From an uncultured Clostridia bacterium (GTDB lineage Bacteria > Bacillota > Clostridia > Christensenellales > Aristaeellaceae), in the NCBI GenBank assembly GCA_934631985.1, contig CAKTYE010000056.1, positions 1 to 17,036 on the forward strand: 17,036 nt of DNA, read 5' to 3'. Shown piece by piece: positions 1 through 6,859 of this stretch (its first letter is position 1; every line of letters begins with the position of its first letter). The notes below the pieces were generated by a model. That model did not search any database. It had not been told where the DNA came from and worked only from the letters and a program-made list of their open reading frames with translations. Made by a program: the position numbers and the translations under genes.

Positions 1-15
1 GCCGCAGAATGCTCT

Positions 16-21
16 TATAAT
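16..21 (+). promoter_or_regulatory. Possible -10 box (TATAAT) of the nrdDG promoter
   Basis: A perfect TATAAT hexamer lies about 135 bases before nrdD. Its -35 partner would fall just before the window, so the promoter cannot be confirmed. If it is used, the two NrdR boxes lie just downstream of the transcription start. A second possible -10, TATAGT at 84-89 inside NrdR box 2, has no recognisable -35 partner. Confidence 0.35.
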
Positions 22-43
22 AAGTGCGTTCGGCTACGAAAGA

Positions 44-91
44 ATACAAGATATAGCAAAATGCGCTCATAGTAAACACAATATATAGTAT
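44..91 (+). promoter_or_regulatory. Tandem NrdR boxes controlling nrdDG
   Basis: Two copies of the NrdR operator, whose family consensus is ACACWATATATWGTGT, lie upstream of nrdD. Box 2 (76-91, ACACAATATATAGTAT) matches 15 of 16 positions. Box 1 (44-59, ATACAAGATATAGCAA) matches 11 of 16 and keeps the central CAAGATATAG core. The boxes start 32 bases apart, about three helical turns, which is the usual spacing of NrdR box pairs. NrdR is the ATP/dATP-sensing repressor of ribonucleotide reductase operons. An inverted repeat in the leader (CTGCGGC 95-101, GCCGCAG 117-123) may form a weak hairpin between the boxes and the gene. The sites are read directly; the regulator gene is not in this window. 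Confidence 0.75.
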
Positions 92-156
92 TTGCTGCGG
101 CTCGATGGACAAGCCTGCCGCAGAGAACAGCAGGAAAGATCCGATAAGGAAGGGGC

Positions 157-2481
157 ATGGGCATGACCATGGAGTACATTGTCAAGCGGGATGGACGCAA
201 GGTGCCTTTTGATGCAGCGAAGATCGAAAACGCAATTACGAAGTCCTTCGAGGACGTACATACCGAGGATCGGGAAGCCGTCGAAAAGCTGACCCAAGCC
301 GTGGTAGCGGCGCTGGAAGCAAATGCGGAGAACGTCAGCGTTCCCACGGTGGAGGAAGTGCAGGACACTGTGGAGCGCGTGATGATCAAGCAGGGCTACG
401 CGGACGCTGCCAAGGCGTATATTCTCTACCGCGCGGAGCGCAGCCGTGTGCGGGAGATGAACACCCGCCTGATGAAAACCTTTGCGGATATTGCCTATAA
501 GGACGCACGGGACTCGGACATCAAGCGCGAAAATGCCAACATCAACGGCGACACCGCCATGGGCGCGATGCTGAAGTTCGGCTCCGAGGGTGCAAAGCAG
601 TTTTATGACATGTATGTGCTGGATCCGCGCTTTGCACAGGCCCATGCGGACGGCGATATTCACATTCATGATAAGGACTTTTATACCCTGACCACTACCT
701 GCTGCCAGATCGAGCTGCGCAGCCTGTTTAAGAACGGCTTCTCCACGGGGCACGGTACCCTGCGGGAACCGAACGACATTGCCAGCTATTCCGCGCTGGC
801 CTGCATTGCCATTCAGGCCAACCAGAACGATCAGCACGGCGGACAGAGCATCGTAGACTTTGACTATGGCATGGCTCCTGGCGTTCAGAAGACCTTTGTC
901 AAGCGCTTCCGCGCGAATCTGGCCCGGGCGCTGGAGCTGCTGTGCAATGCAGAGCAGCCCGAAGCGATGGCGGCAAAGACGCTGGAGGGTGTGGAGGTGC
1001 ACCTGGAGGGTTCGGAAGCATCCCATCAGCAGCTGGTGTCCCGGCTGATGCAGGCGGGCATGGACGCGGCAGCGGCGGAACGGGCTGTGACGTTTGCCCA
1101 GAAAAAAGCCTGGGAGGAGACGGACCGCGCCACCTATCAGGCCATGGAGGCCCTGATCCACAACCTGAACACCATGAACAGCCGTGCGGGGGCGCAGGTT
1201 CCCTTCTCCTCCATCAACTATGGCATGGATACCTCCCCCGAGGGGCGCATGGTGATGCGCAATGTGCTGCTTGCCACCGAGGCAGGATTGGGCAATGGCG
1301 AAACGCCGATTTTCCCCATCCAGATTTTCCGGGTCAAGTCGGGTGTGTCCTTCAATCCCGGCGATCCCAATTACGACCTGTACCGCCTGGCCATCCGCAC
1401 CAGCGCCAAGCGGCTTTTCCCGAATTTCTCCTTTATCGACGCGCCATATAACCTGAAATATTATAAGCCCGGTCATCCCGAGACGGAAATCGCCTACATG
1501 GGCTGCCGTACCCGGGTCATGGGCAACGTGTACGACCCGGATCGGGAGATCGCACCCAGGCGCGGCAATCTGTCCTTTACCTCCATCAACCTGCCCCGCA
1601 TTGCCATCCGGGCCAAGGGGGATGTGCAGTGGTTCTTTGAGGAGCTGGAACGCATGATGGCGCTGGTCACCGAGCAGTTGGACGAGCGGTTTGCCATCAT
1701 CAGCAAGAAGAAGGTCAAAAACTTCCCCTTCCTGATGGGGGAGGGCGTGTGGCTGGATTCTGAAAAGCTGGATTGGGAGGATGAGGTCGGCGAGGTGCTG
1801 AAGCATGGCACCCTGTCCATTGGCTTCATCGGCCTGGCGGAAGCGCTGAAGGCTCTGCGCGGTGCGCACCATGGCGAAAGCGAGGAAAGTCAGAAGCTGG
1901 GCCTGGAGATCATCGGCTTCATGCGCTGCTATGCGGACAAGCTCTCTGAGAAGCGCAAGTTGAACTACACCCTGCTGGCAACGCCTGCCGAGGGTCTGAG
2001 CGGACGCTTTGTGCGCATTGACCGGGAGAAATTCGGCGTGATCCCCGGGGTCACGGATCGGGAATATTACACCAACAGCTTCCATGTGCCGGTCTATTAT
2101 CCCTGCTCCGCGTTCCACAAGATCAGCGTGGAGGCACCCTATCATGAGCTGACCAACGCGGGCCACATCAGCTATGTGGAAATGGACGGCGACCCGCTGC
2201 AAAACCTGGATGCGTTTGAGAAGATCGTGCGCTTCATGCATGATAAGGGCATTGGGTATGGCTCCATCAATCACCCGGTGGACCGTGACCCCGTGTGCGG
2301 CTACAATGGTATCATCGGCGATGAATGCCCCAACTGTCACCGCACCGAGGGCGATCATCCCTTTGAGCGCATTCGCCGTATTACCGGCTATCTGGTGGGT
2401 ACGCTGGATCGCTTCAACAACGCCAAGCGCGCGGAGGAGCATGACCGCGTGAAGCATGGCGTGACCAGCACGGAGGCGTAA
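157..2481 (+). CDS. nrdD: Anaerobic (class III) ribonucleoside-triphosphate reductase
   Basis: NrdD reduces ribonucleoside triphosphates to dNTPs by glycyl-radical chemistry, without oxygen. The 774-residue product starts with an ATP-cone allosteric domain (about residues 5-92, from MEYIVKRDGRK). The catalytic barrel follows, with the Cys pair C182-C183 in TTTCCQI and the N222-Q230 block (NQNDQHGGQ). Late motifs are YYTNSFHV (637-644) and RRITGYLVG near the C-terminus, where G744 is the predicted radical glycine. A zinc-site region precedes it with C714, C724, C727 and H728; the usual second Cys of a CxxC pair is N717. ATGs at 157, 163 and 169 are all possible starts; AAGGA at 146-150 is 6 bases before the first. 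The gene is followed after two bases by its activase, so they form an operon. NrdR boxes upstream indicate control by nucleotide status. The assignment is secure; only the exact start is open. Confidence 0.97.
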   Translation: MGMTMEYIVKRDGRKVPFDAAKIENAITKSFEDVHTEDREAVEKLTQAVVAALEANAENVSVPTVEEVQDTVERVMIKQGYADAAKAYILYRAERSRVREMNTRLMKTFADIAYKDARDSDIKRENANINGDTAMGAMLKFGSEGAKQFYDMYVLDPRFAQAHADGDIHIHDKDFYTLTTTCCQIELRSLFKNGFSTGHGTLREPNDIASYSALACIAIQANQNDQHGGQSIVDFDYGMAPGVQKTFVKRFRANLARALELLCNAEQPEAMAAKTLEGVEVHLEGSEASHQQLVSRLMQAGMDAAAAERAVTFAQKKAWEETDRATYQAMEALIHNLNTMNSRAGAQVPFSSINYGMDTSPEGRMVMRNVLLATEAGLGNGETPIFPIQIFRVKSGVSFNPGDPNYDLYRLAIRTSAKRLFPNFSFIDAPYNLKYYKPGHPETEIAYMGCRTRVMGNVYDPDREIAPRRGNLSFTSINLPRIAIRAKGDVQWFFEELERMMALVTEQLDERFAIISKKKVKNFPFLMGEGVWLDSEKLDWEDEVGEVLKHGTLSIGFIGLAEALKALRGAHHGESEESQKLGLEIIGFMRCYADKLSEKRKLNYTLLATPAEGLSGRFVRIDREKFGVIPGVTDREYYTNSFHVPVYYPCSAFHKISVEAPYHELTNAGHISYVEMDGDPLQNLDAFEKIVRFMHDKGIGYGSINHPVDRDPVCGYNGIIGDECPNCHRTEGDHPFERIRRITGYLVGTLDRFNNAKRAEEHDRVKHGVTSTEA

Positions 2482-2483
2482 GC

Positions 2484-2990
2484 GTGGAGATTCGCATTGC
2501 GGGGACGGTGGATGATTCCATTGTGGATGGGCCGGGCATCCGCTACACGGTGTTTACGCAGGGATGCCCCCATCACTGTCCCGGCTGCCATAACCCCAAG
2601 ACGCATGCCCAAGACGGCGGGTATACCGTGGACACAGAGAAGATCGTCGCGCAGCTGCGTGCCAATCCGCTGCTGGACGGTTTGACCCTTTCCGGCGGGG
2701 AGCCCTTTGAGCAGCCTGCGGCCTGCACAGAGCTGGCACGGCAGGCCCATGCGCTGGGCTTGAACGTCTGGTGCTATACCGGCTATACCTGTGAAGTGCT
2801 GCTGACTGCGAAAAACCCGGCCTGGGAGGCGCTGCTGCAGCAGGTGGACGTGCTGGTGGATGGGCCTTTCCTGCTGGGGGAAAGAAGCCTGGAGCTGCAA
2901 TACCGCGGCAGTAAAAACCAGCGCCTGCTGGATATGCCGCGGACGCTGGAAACAGGTGTGCCTGTGTTGTGGGCTGCACCAACGTGGTAA
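2484..2990 (+). CDS. nrdG: Anaerobic ribonucleotide reductase activating protein (radical SAM)
   Basis: NrdG is the radical SAM activase that puts the glycyl radical on NrdD using S-adenosylmethionine and a [4Fe-4S] cluster. The 168-residue product is of normal family length. The cluster motif is C28-x3-C32-x2-C35 in GCPHHCPGCHNP, preceded by VDGPGIRYTVFTQG, the usual NrdG/PflA lead-in. LSGGEPFEQ (about residues 70-78) is the SAM-binding GGE motif. The start is GTG, supported by GGAGG at 2472-2476, which lies inside the end of nrdD 7 bases upstream. This suggests translational coupling. The C-terminus (RGSKNQRLLDMPRTL...VLW) is typical. The stop codon falls inside the terminator hairpin. Confidence 0.96.
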   Translation: MEIRIAGTVDDSIVDGPGIRYTVFTQGCPHHCPGCHNPKTHAQDGGYTVDTEKIVAQLRANPLLDGLTLSGGEPFEQPAACTELARQAHALGLNVWCYTGYTCEVLLTAKNPAWEALLQQVDVLVDGPFLLGERSLELQYRGSKNQRLLDMPRTLETGVPVLWAAPTW

Positions 2991-3042
2991 ACACAAAGCC
3001 TGCGGTTTGTCCTTGCCCGGACAGACCGTAGGCTTTGTGTTT
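2989..3042. terminator. Shared bidirectional terminator hairpin between nrdG and the PBP gene
   Basis: The arms 2989-3011 and 3020-3042 form a 23-bp stem with only two G·U-type pairs and an 8-base loop. It separates two convergent genes. The stop codons of both genes (2988-2990 for nrdG, 3041-3043 for the PBP on the other strand) sit at the base of the stem. The + strand continues into a U-rich run (TTATTCTTCT); the - strand tail is less U-rich, so termination may be better on the + side. Confidence 0.8.
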
Positions 3043-4483
3043 ATTCTTCTGCTGGGGTCAGGTTTTCCTCGATGTACTGGAAAATATCGCCTGCAATGGG
3101 CGCTGCTGTGGAGCCGCCGCCGTCGCCGTCGTTTACGTCCTCTACCAGCACCGCCACGGCATAGGGCAGGGCTTCGTCATCAATGAAGCCCACAAACCAG
3201 CCGTGCGTCACGGCGCGACCGTTATCGCTGCTTTCCGCAGAACCCGTCTTGCCGCAAATGGTCAGTCCGCTGACTGCTGCACGTTTGCCCGTACCGCTTT
3301 GCACCACCGCCGCCATATAGCTTTTCAGCTCCTCTGCCAGGTCGGCAGAAAGTGCGGTGCGGTATATGCTGGAAGAAAATTTCAGGCGGTTCACGCCGCT
3401 GGCGCTGGTCACGTCCTGCAATAAGCGCGGCTCCATCATTACGCCGCCGTTGGCGATGGCGCTGGCAACCATGCACATGTGCATGGGGGAGGCGGTGATA
3501 GCGGACTGCCCCGCGCCGCTCCAGGCCAGCTCAAAGGAGCTGCGGTTTGTGGTGGGATAGTTGCTGTTCTCCACCACCAGGTCACGGAAAAGGAAATTGT
3601 CGTTGAAGCCGAAGCTCTCCGCCGTGCGGCGCAGCTTGGTGTCCCCAAGGTTCAGGGCGATCTGCGCGAAGGCGTTGTTGCAGCTGAGGGTGAAGGCTCG
3701 CTTCAGCGTGAGATTGCCATGCACCGCGTTGCCGTAGTCGGGAATAATCTGTCCATCCACGATCAATTCGCCCGTGCAGGGAATGGACACCGTACGAATG
3801 TCGGTAATGTTTTCCAGCGCCGAGGTTGCCGTGACGATCTTGAAGGTGCTGCCGGGGGGATAGACGCTCTGCGTGGCGCGGTTCCAGAAGGGCTGGCCCG
3901 CGTCTGCGATGGTCTCCGCCGTAATGTTCAAGGGGTCAAAGTTAGGCAGGCTGATCATGGCAAGCACTGCGCCTGTTTTGTAATTCATCACTACGGCGGC
4001 ACCCTTTTTGTCCGCCGTCTTTTCATGGTCGGCAAAGGATGCGGCGATGGCGGTGCAGAGCTTGCTGTCAACGGTGAGGGTTACATCGTCGCCGCGCCGC
4101 GCATCCCCGCGAAAAAGGCTCAGGGCCAATTCAGGCAGCGAGGTTTGAAAGCCGTACAGATAACTGGTTTGAAAGGTCTCCACACCATTGGAGACCTGTC
4201 CCTGACTGTCGCCCAGCAGATGCACCACCGCCCGCCGGGAGGCTTCATCCGCCTGGTAAACGCGCTCGCCGTCTACCGTAGTGGCAAGGATGATGCCGTT
4301 GGTATCCAGCACATTGCCTGCGGTGACGTTGGCCTTCTGGCTGCGTACCCGAGGGTTTTTGCTGGAGGAGAACCAGCGGTTGCCGTAAGTCATGATGCTG
4401 TAGCCGCCGTACAGGGCCAGCAGCGCGAACATACCGAAAAGGATCAGGGCCAGCAGCTTGAATTTCAGCCGTTGCTGCTTCAT
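3041..4483 (-). CDS. Class B penicillin-binding protein (peptidoglycan transpeptidase)
   Basis: This is a membrane-anchored transpeptidase that cross-links peptidoglycan outside the membrane and is the expected partner of the neighbouring FtsW/RodA polymerase. The 480-residue product has one N-terminal membrane segment (about residues 8-30) and a short N-terminal module. Its penicillin-binding domain carries all three active-site motifs: S212-T-F-K215, S267-C-N269 and K412-T-G414 (GKTGSAES). The module between the anchor and transpeptidase is small, as in actinobacterial PbpA, and unlike long division-type FtsI/PBP2b proteins. The start ATG overlaps the stop of the upstream gene by 4 bases (ATGA), with GGAGG at 4491-4495, 7 bases upstream. 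It is the last gene of the FHA–RodA–PBP operon. Whether it serves elongation or division cannot be decided from sequence. Confidence 0.95.
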   Translation of the reverse strand: MKQQRLKFKLLALILFGMFALLALYGGYSIMTYGNRWFSSSKNPRVRSQKANVTAGNVLDTNGIILATTVDGERVYQADEASRRAVVHLLGDSQGQVSNGVETFQTSYLYGFQTSLPELALSLFRGDARRGDDVTLTVDSKLCTAIAASFADHEKTADKKGAAVVMNYKTGAVLAMISLPNFDPLNITAETIADAGQPFWNRATQSVYPPGSTFKIVTATSALENITDIRTVSIPCTGELIVDGQIIPDYGNAVHGNLTLKRAFTLSCNNAFAQIALNLGDTKLRRTAESFGFNDNFLFRDLVVENSNYPTTNRSSFELAWSGAGQSAITASPMHMCMVASAIANGGVMMEPRLLQDVTSASGVNRLKFSSSIYRTALSADLAEELKSYMAAVVQSGTGKRAAVSGLTICGKTGSAESSDNGRAVTHGWFVGFIDDEALPYAVAVLVEDVNDGDGGGSTAAPIAGDIFQYIEENLTPAEE

Positions 4484-5733
4484 GCGCCCACCTCCTCATC
4501 CTCGGCGTTGCCCAGCAGGGCCAGGCGGGTGTCCTCCTTCAGGTCGTCGCCGTTCAGGCTGGCAACGCCCTGCAGCAGACCCACCAGACACATACTGGAC
4601 ACCAGCGATGTGCCGCCATAGCTGACAAAGGGCATGGTCACGCCGGTCAGGGGGATCATTTTGATCACGCCGCCAATGATGACGAAGGTCTGCAAGCCCA
4701 GCATCAGGGTGCAGCCCATGGCAAGCAGCCCGTGGAAGCTGGTACGCGCCGCCATGGCAGTAGTCGCGCCGCGCCAGATCATGGCAACATACATCAGCAG
4801 CACACACAGACCAAAAATCACGCCGAACTGCTCGCAGATGACGGCGAAAATGAAGTCCGTGTAATAGACGGGAATGGTCTTGGGGGAGCCAAGCCCCAGG
4901 CCCACGCCAAACAGGCCGCCGCTGGCGATCGCCATCAGGCTCTGCACAATTTGAAAGCCGGAATTTTCATAGTCGCTCCAGGGATTCAGCCAAATGGCAA
5001 CGCGCTTTTTGACATGGGCAAACATCTTATAGCCCAGCACCGCCGCGCCGCCGCCGCCCAGCAGACCCAGTCCCGTGAGGAACAGATTGCCGGACGAGGC
5101 GTAAAAGAGCAGCAGCGTGGTGCCGTAGTACATCAGCGCTGTACCCAGATCCTTTTGCAGCATGAGAATGCCCAGGCAGCTCACGGCAAAAAACAGCCAG
5201 GGAAGCATGCGGTGGCGGCTCATGTAATAGCTGACGACGATCAGCAGGCTGAGCTTGACGATTTCACTGGGCTGGACGGAAATGCCCGCTACATAGAACC
5301 AGTTCTTCGCACCGTAGGTTTCCCGTCCAATGGCAAGGGGCAGCGCCAGCAGCGCCAGCGACAGGGGGATCAGCAGCAGCACCGGGATGTGCCAGGAGCG
5401 CACCAGCCGCACGATCCACACGCAGACCACCATGGCGACCAGCCCTACGCCGTAATACATGGCCTGATGATAGGCGTATTCCGGCTCGGTGGAATACAGC
5501 ACCAGCACGCCCAAGGCGCACAGAAAGTTGGTCAGCGACAGCAGCAGCCGATCTGAGGGAAAGAGCTTAGGCAGCAGATTTGTTCCCAGCCAGATCATGG
5601 CGGGAACTGCCAGCGCCAGCACAAAGCCCTGCCAGGCAAAATCCTTGCAGGCGATGAGCAGAAACGCACTGAAGTAGAACAGCATGACCGCACTGGAAAG
5701 CAGGCGGCCCGGGTCTTTTTTACTTCTGAACAT
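4480..5733 (-). CDS. FtsW/RodA/SpoVE family peptidoglycan glycosyltransferase
   Basis: SEDS proteins are integral-membrane glycosyltransferases that polymerise lipid II into glycan strands, together with a class B PBP. The 417-residue product is almost entirely hydrophobic helices. It shows the family motifs ISVQPSEIVKL (151-161), QKDLGTAL (193-200; D195 aligns with the catalytic Asp of RodA), SGFQIVQSLMAIASGG, YTDFIFAVICEQFG and MPFVSYGGTSLV. The C-terminus is a short charged tail. The start overlaps the end of the FHA gene by 14 bases and has AAGGAGG at 5738-5744, only 4 bases from the ATG. The following PBP gene overlaps by 4 bases. FHA–SEDS–PBP is the core of the actinobacterial fhaB–rodA–pbpA cluster, which favours a RodA-like call. 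FtsW or SpoVE remain possible. Confidence 0.94.
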   Translation of the reverse strand: MFRSKKDPGRLLSSAVMLFYFSAFLLIACKDFAWQGFVLALAVPAMIWLGTNLLPKLFPSDRLLLSLTNFLCALGVLVLYSTEPEYAYHQAMYYGVGLVAMVVCVWIVRLVRSWHIPVLLLIPLSLALLALPLAIGRETYGAKNWFYVAGISVQPSEIVKLSLLIVVSYYMSRHRMLPWLFFAVSCLGILMLQKDLGTALMYYGTTLLLFYASSGNLFLTGLGLLGGGGAAVLGYKMFAHVKKRVAIWLNPWSDYENSGFQIVQSLMAIASGGLFGVGLGLGSPKTIPVYYTDFIFAVICEQFGVIFGLCVLLMYVAMIWRGATTAMAARTSFHGLLAMGCTLMLGLQTFVIIGGVIKMIPLTGVTMPFVSYGGTSLVSSMCLVGLLQGVASLNGDDLKEDTRLALLGNAEDEEVGA

Positions 5734-6586
5734 GGCCCCTCCTTCTCATGAACGGACGATGCTTGCCCCGGGCGGCAGCGCGCTGGAACTCCTCCTCCGC
5801 GGCAGGCTCCTCTGCCGGGGCGGACTGTTCTATAATGGGGGCGAAGCTGGCGGAATCTTCCATGGGCGGCTGCGGCGGATAAGACAAGGGCGCGGGTGCA
5901 ATAGGCATGCCCATGGGCGGCTCATAGGGGAGCCGCTGCCAGACTGCCGTGTCCGGGCCTTGCACAGGCGGAAACTGTCCCGTCTGGTCGCCCCACGCGG
6001 CAGGCACCTGATGATACACATAAGGCGTATTCTGCCAATCTGTGGGAGCCGGGGTTTCCGCAACGGGCGGCTCCTCGGGGATGGGCTGACGGGCGGCGGC
6101 GTGCTGCTCGGTTTCCAGGCCCACGAACAGGCGCAGACGCAGCACCGCGTCGCCTACAGTGAGCCGGGAACCGTGGTGCATGGGATAATTGCGGGCCTTG
6201 CTGCGGCTGTTCAGCTCATCGCCGTCCACCTGCGCCAGGCAGCGCACGCGCGGATAAATAAGAAGCCCCTTGCCGTTCTGGAAGGAAAAGTCCAGATGGC
6301 AGGGTGCTACGCCGGGAACGGGGACGGTCACGTCGCAGGTGCGCAGGCGGCCCAGCGTACCCTCGCGCGGCAGGGGCAGGGCTGTTCCGGCAGGCAGCTC
6401 GTCGCTGCCTTCCAGCACCACCAGCTCGCCGATCATGCCCGCGTCCGGCAGCTGCTTCAGCCGCCGGTGCTTGGCCTTGCGATCCTTGCGCAGCCACCGA
6501 AACGACCGCCAAACGATCAATACGCCCAGCAGCGTGAACCAGTACCGCGCCGCCAGCGAGATCACCTCATAAACTTCGCTAGACAA
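5720..6586 (-). CDS. FHA-domain membrane protein, first gene of the RodA–PBP operon
   Basis: The 288-residue product has one N-terminal membrane segment (about 11-29), a basic stretch (RKDRKAKHRR), an FHA domain (about 72-155) and a Pro/Glu/Ala-rich low-complexity tail (165-265) ending in basic residues. FHA domains normally bind phosphothreonine peptides made by Ser/Thr kinases. The GR of the first motif is present (G79-R80), and H97 and the late GD (145-146) are kept. In the second motif, normally SxxH, the sequence is VAPCH: the serine is A94 and the usual arginine is P95. The start is TTG, chosen because AAAGGAG (6594-6600) lies 7 bases upstream and no later start has such a site. Its position before a SEDS polymerase and a PBP suggests a scaffold or regulator of wall synthesis. 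That role is inferred from the analogous actinobacterial FhaB genes. Confidence 0.85.
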   Translation of the reverse strand: MSSEVYEVISLAARYWFTLLGVLIVWRSFRWLRKDRKAKHRRLKQLPDAGMIGELVVLEGSDELPAGTALPLPREGTLGRLRTCDVTVPVPGVAPCHLDFSFQNGKGLLIYPRVRCLAQVDGDELNSRSKARNYPMHHGSRLTVGDAVLRLRLFVGLETEQHAAARQPIPEEPPVAETPAPTDWQNTPYVYHQVPAAWGDQTGQFPPVQGPDTAVWQRLPYEPPMGMPIAPAPLSYPPQPPMEDSASFAPIIEQSAPAEEPAAEEEFQRAAARGKHRPFMRRRGHVQK

Positions 6587-6620
6587 AGGGGAACTCCTTT
6601 CAACAAGGAAGATGGAGAGA

Positions 6621-6677
6621 TGCGAGGGAGGCCGCTTCTGTAGCCAGAAGCGCCTCCCTCGCGCTCCCTCCCGAAGA
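6621..6677 (+). repeat. Palindromic repeat, copy A (GCGAGGGAGG subtype)
   Basis: GCGAGGGAGG (6622-6631) and CGCTTCTG (6633-6640) pair with CAGAAGCG (6645-6652) and CCTCCCTCGC (6653-6662). The result is an 18-bp stem with one bulged C and a TAGC loop. A conserved tail, GCTCCCTCCCGAAGA, follows. Copy D (12896-12957, opposite orientation) shares a 20-base identical block with it. It lies about 20 bases upstream of the Shine-Dalgarno site of the FHA gene. Confidence 0.85.
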
Positions 6678-6785
6678 CCATATGGGGGGTGACATAAGGG
6701 TATGCTTCGTTCGAATGCGTGGAGGATGAACAGAAAGAAGCATAAAGAGATTACTGCATCGAAGCAAGCAAGAAGTAAATCCTCC

Positions 6786-6848
6786 GCTGCTCTTCGGGTA
6801 GGGGGCCGGGGGAGGGGCTTTCTGGCACAGAAGCCGCCTCCCCCCGGC
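6786..6848 (-). repeat. Palindromic repeat, copy B (CCGGGGGAGG subtype), inverted to copy A
   Basis: GCC and GGGGGAGG (6805-6815), then GGCTTTCTG, pair across a GCA loop with CAGAAGCC (6828-6835), CCTCCCCC (6837-6844) and GGC (6846-6848), with small bulges. Read on the - strand it matches copy C after pnp, sharing the 18-base block CCCCTCCCCCGGCCCCCT, and ends in CCCGAAGAGCAGC like copies A and D. It starts about 11 bases after the stop of the M16 gene. With copy A it forms an inverted pair around about 100 bases of unrelated AT-richer sequence. Confidence 0.85.
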
Positions 6849-6859
6849 GTACCCGCCTC

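Noticed and set aside
67..2457. A very long open frame antisense to nrdD (and similar ones antisense to pnp at 10216-12447 and the reductase at 14620-16725)
   Set aside because: They mirror the strongly biased codons of real genes on the other strand, have no family resemblance and lack ribosome sites.
3479..4621. Long + strand open frame antisense to the PBP gene
   Set aside because: The PBP on the - strand has all three catalytic motifs, a membrane anchor and an operon-type start; the + frame has nothing recognisable.
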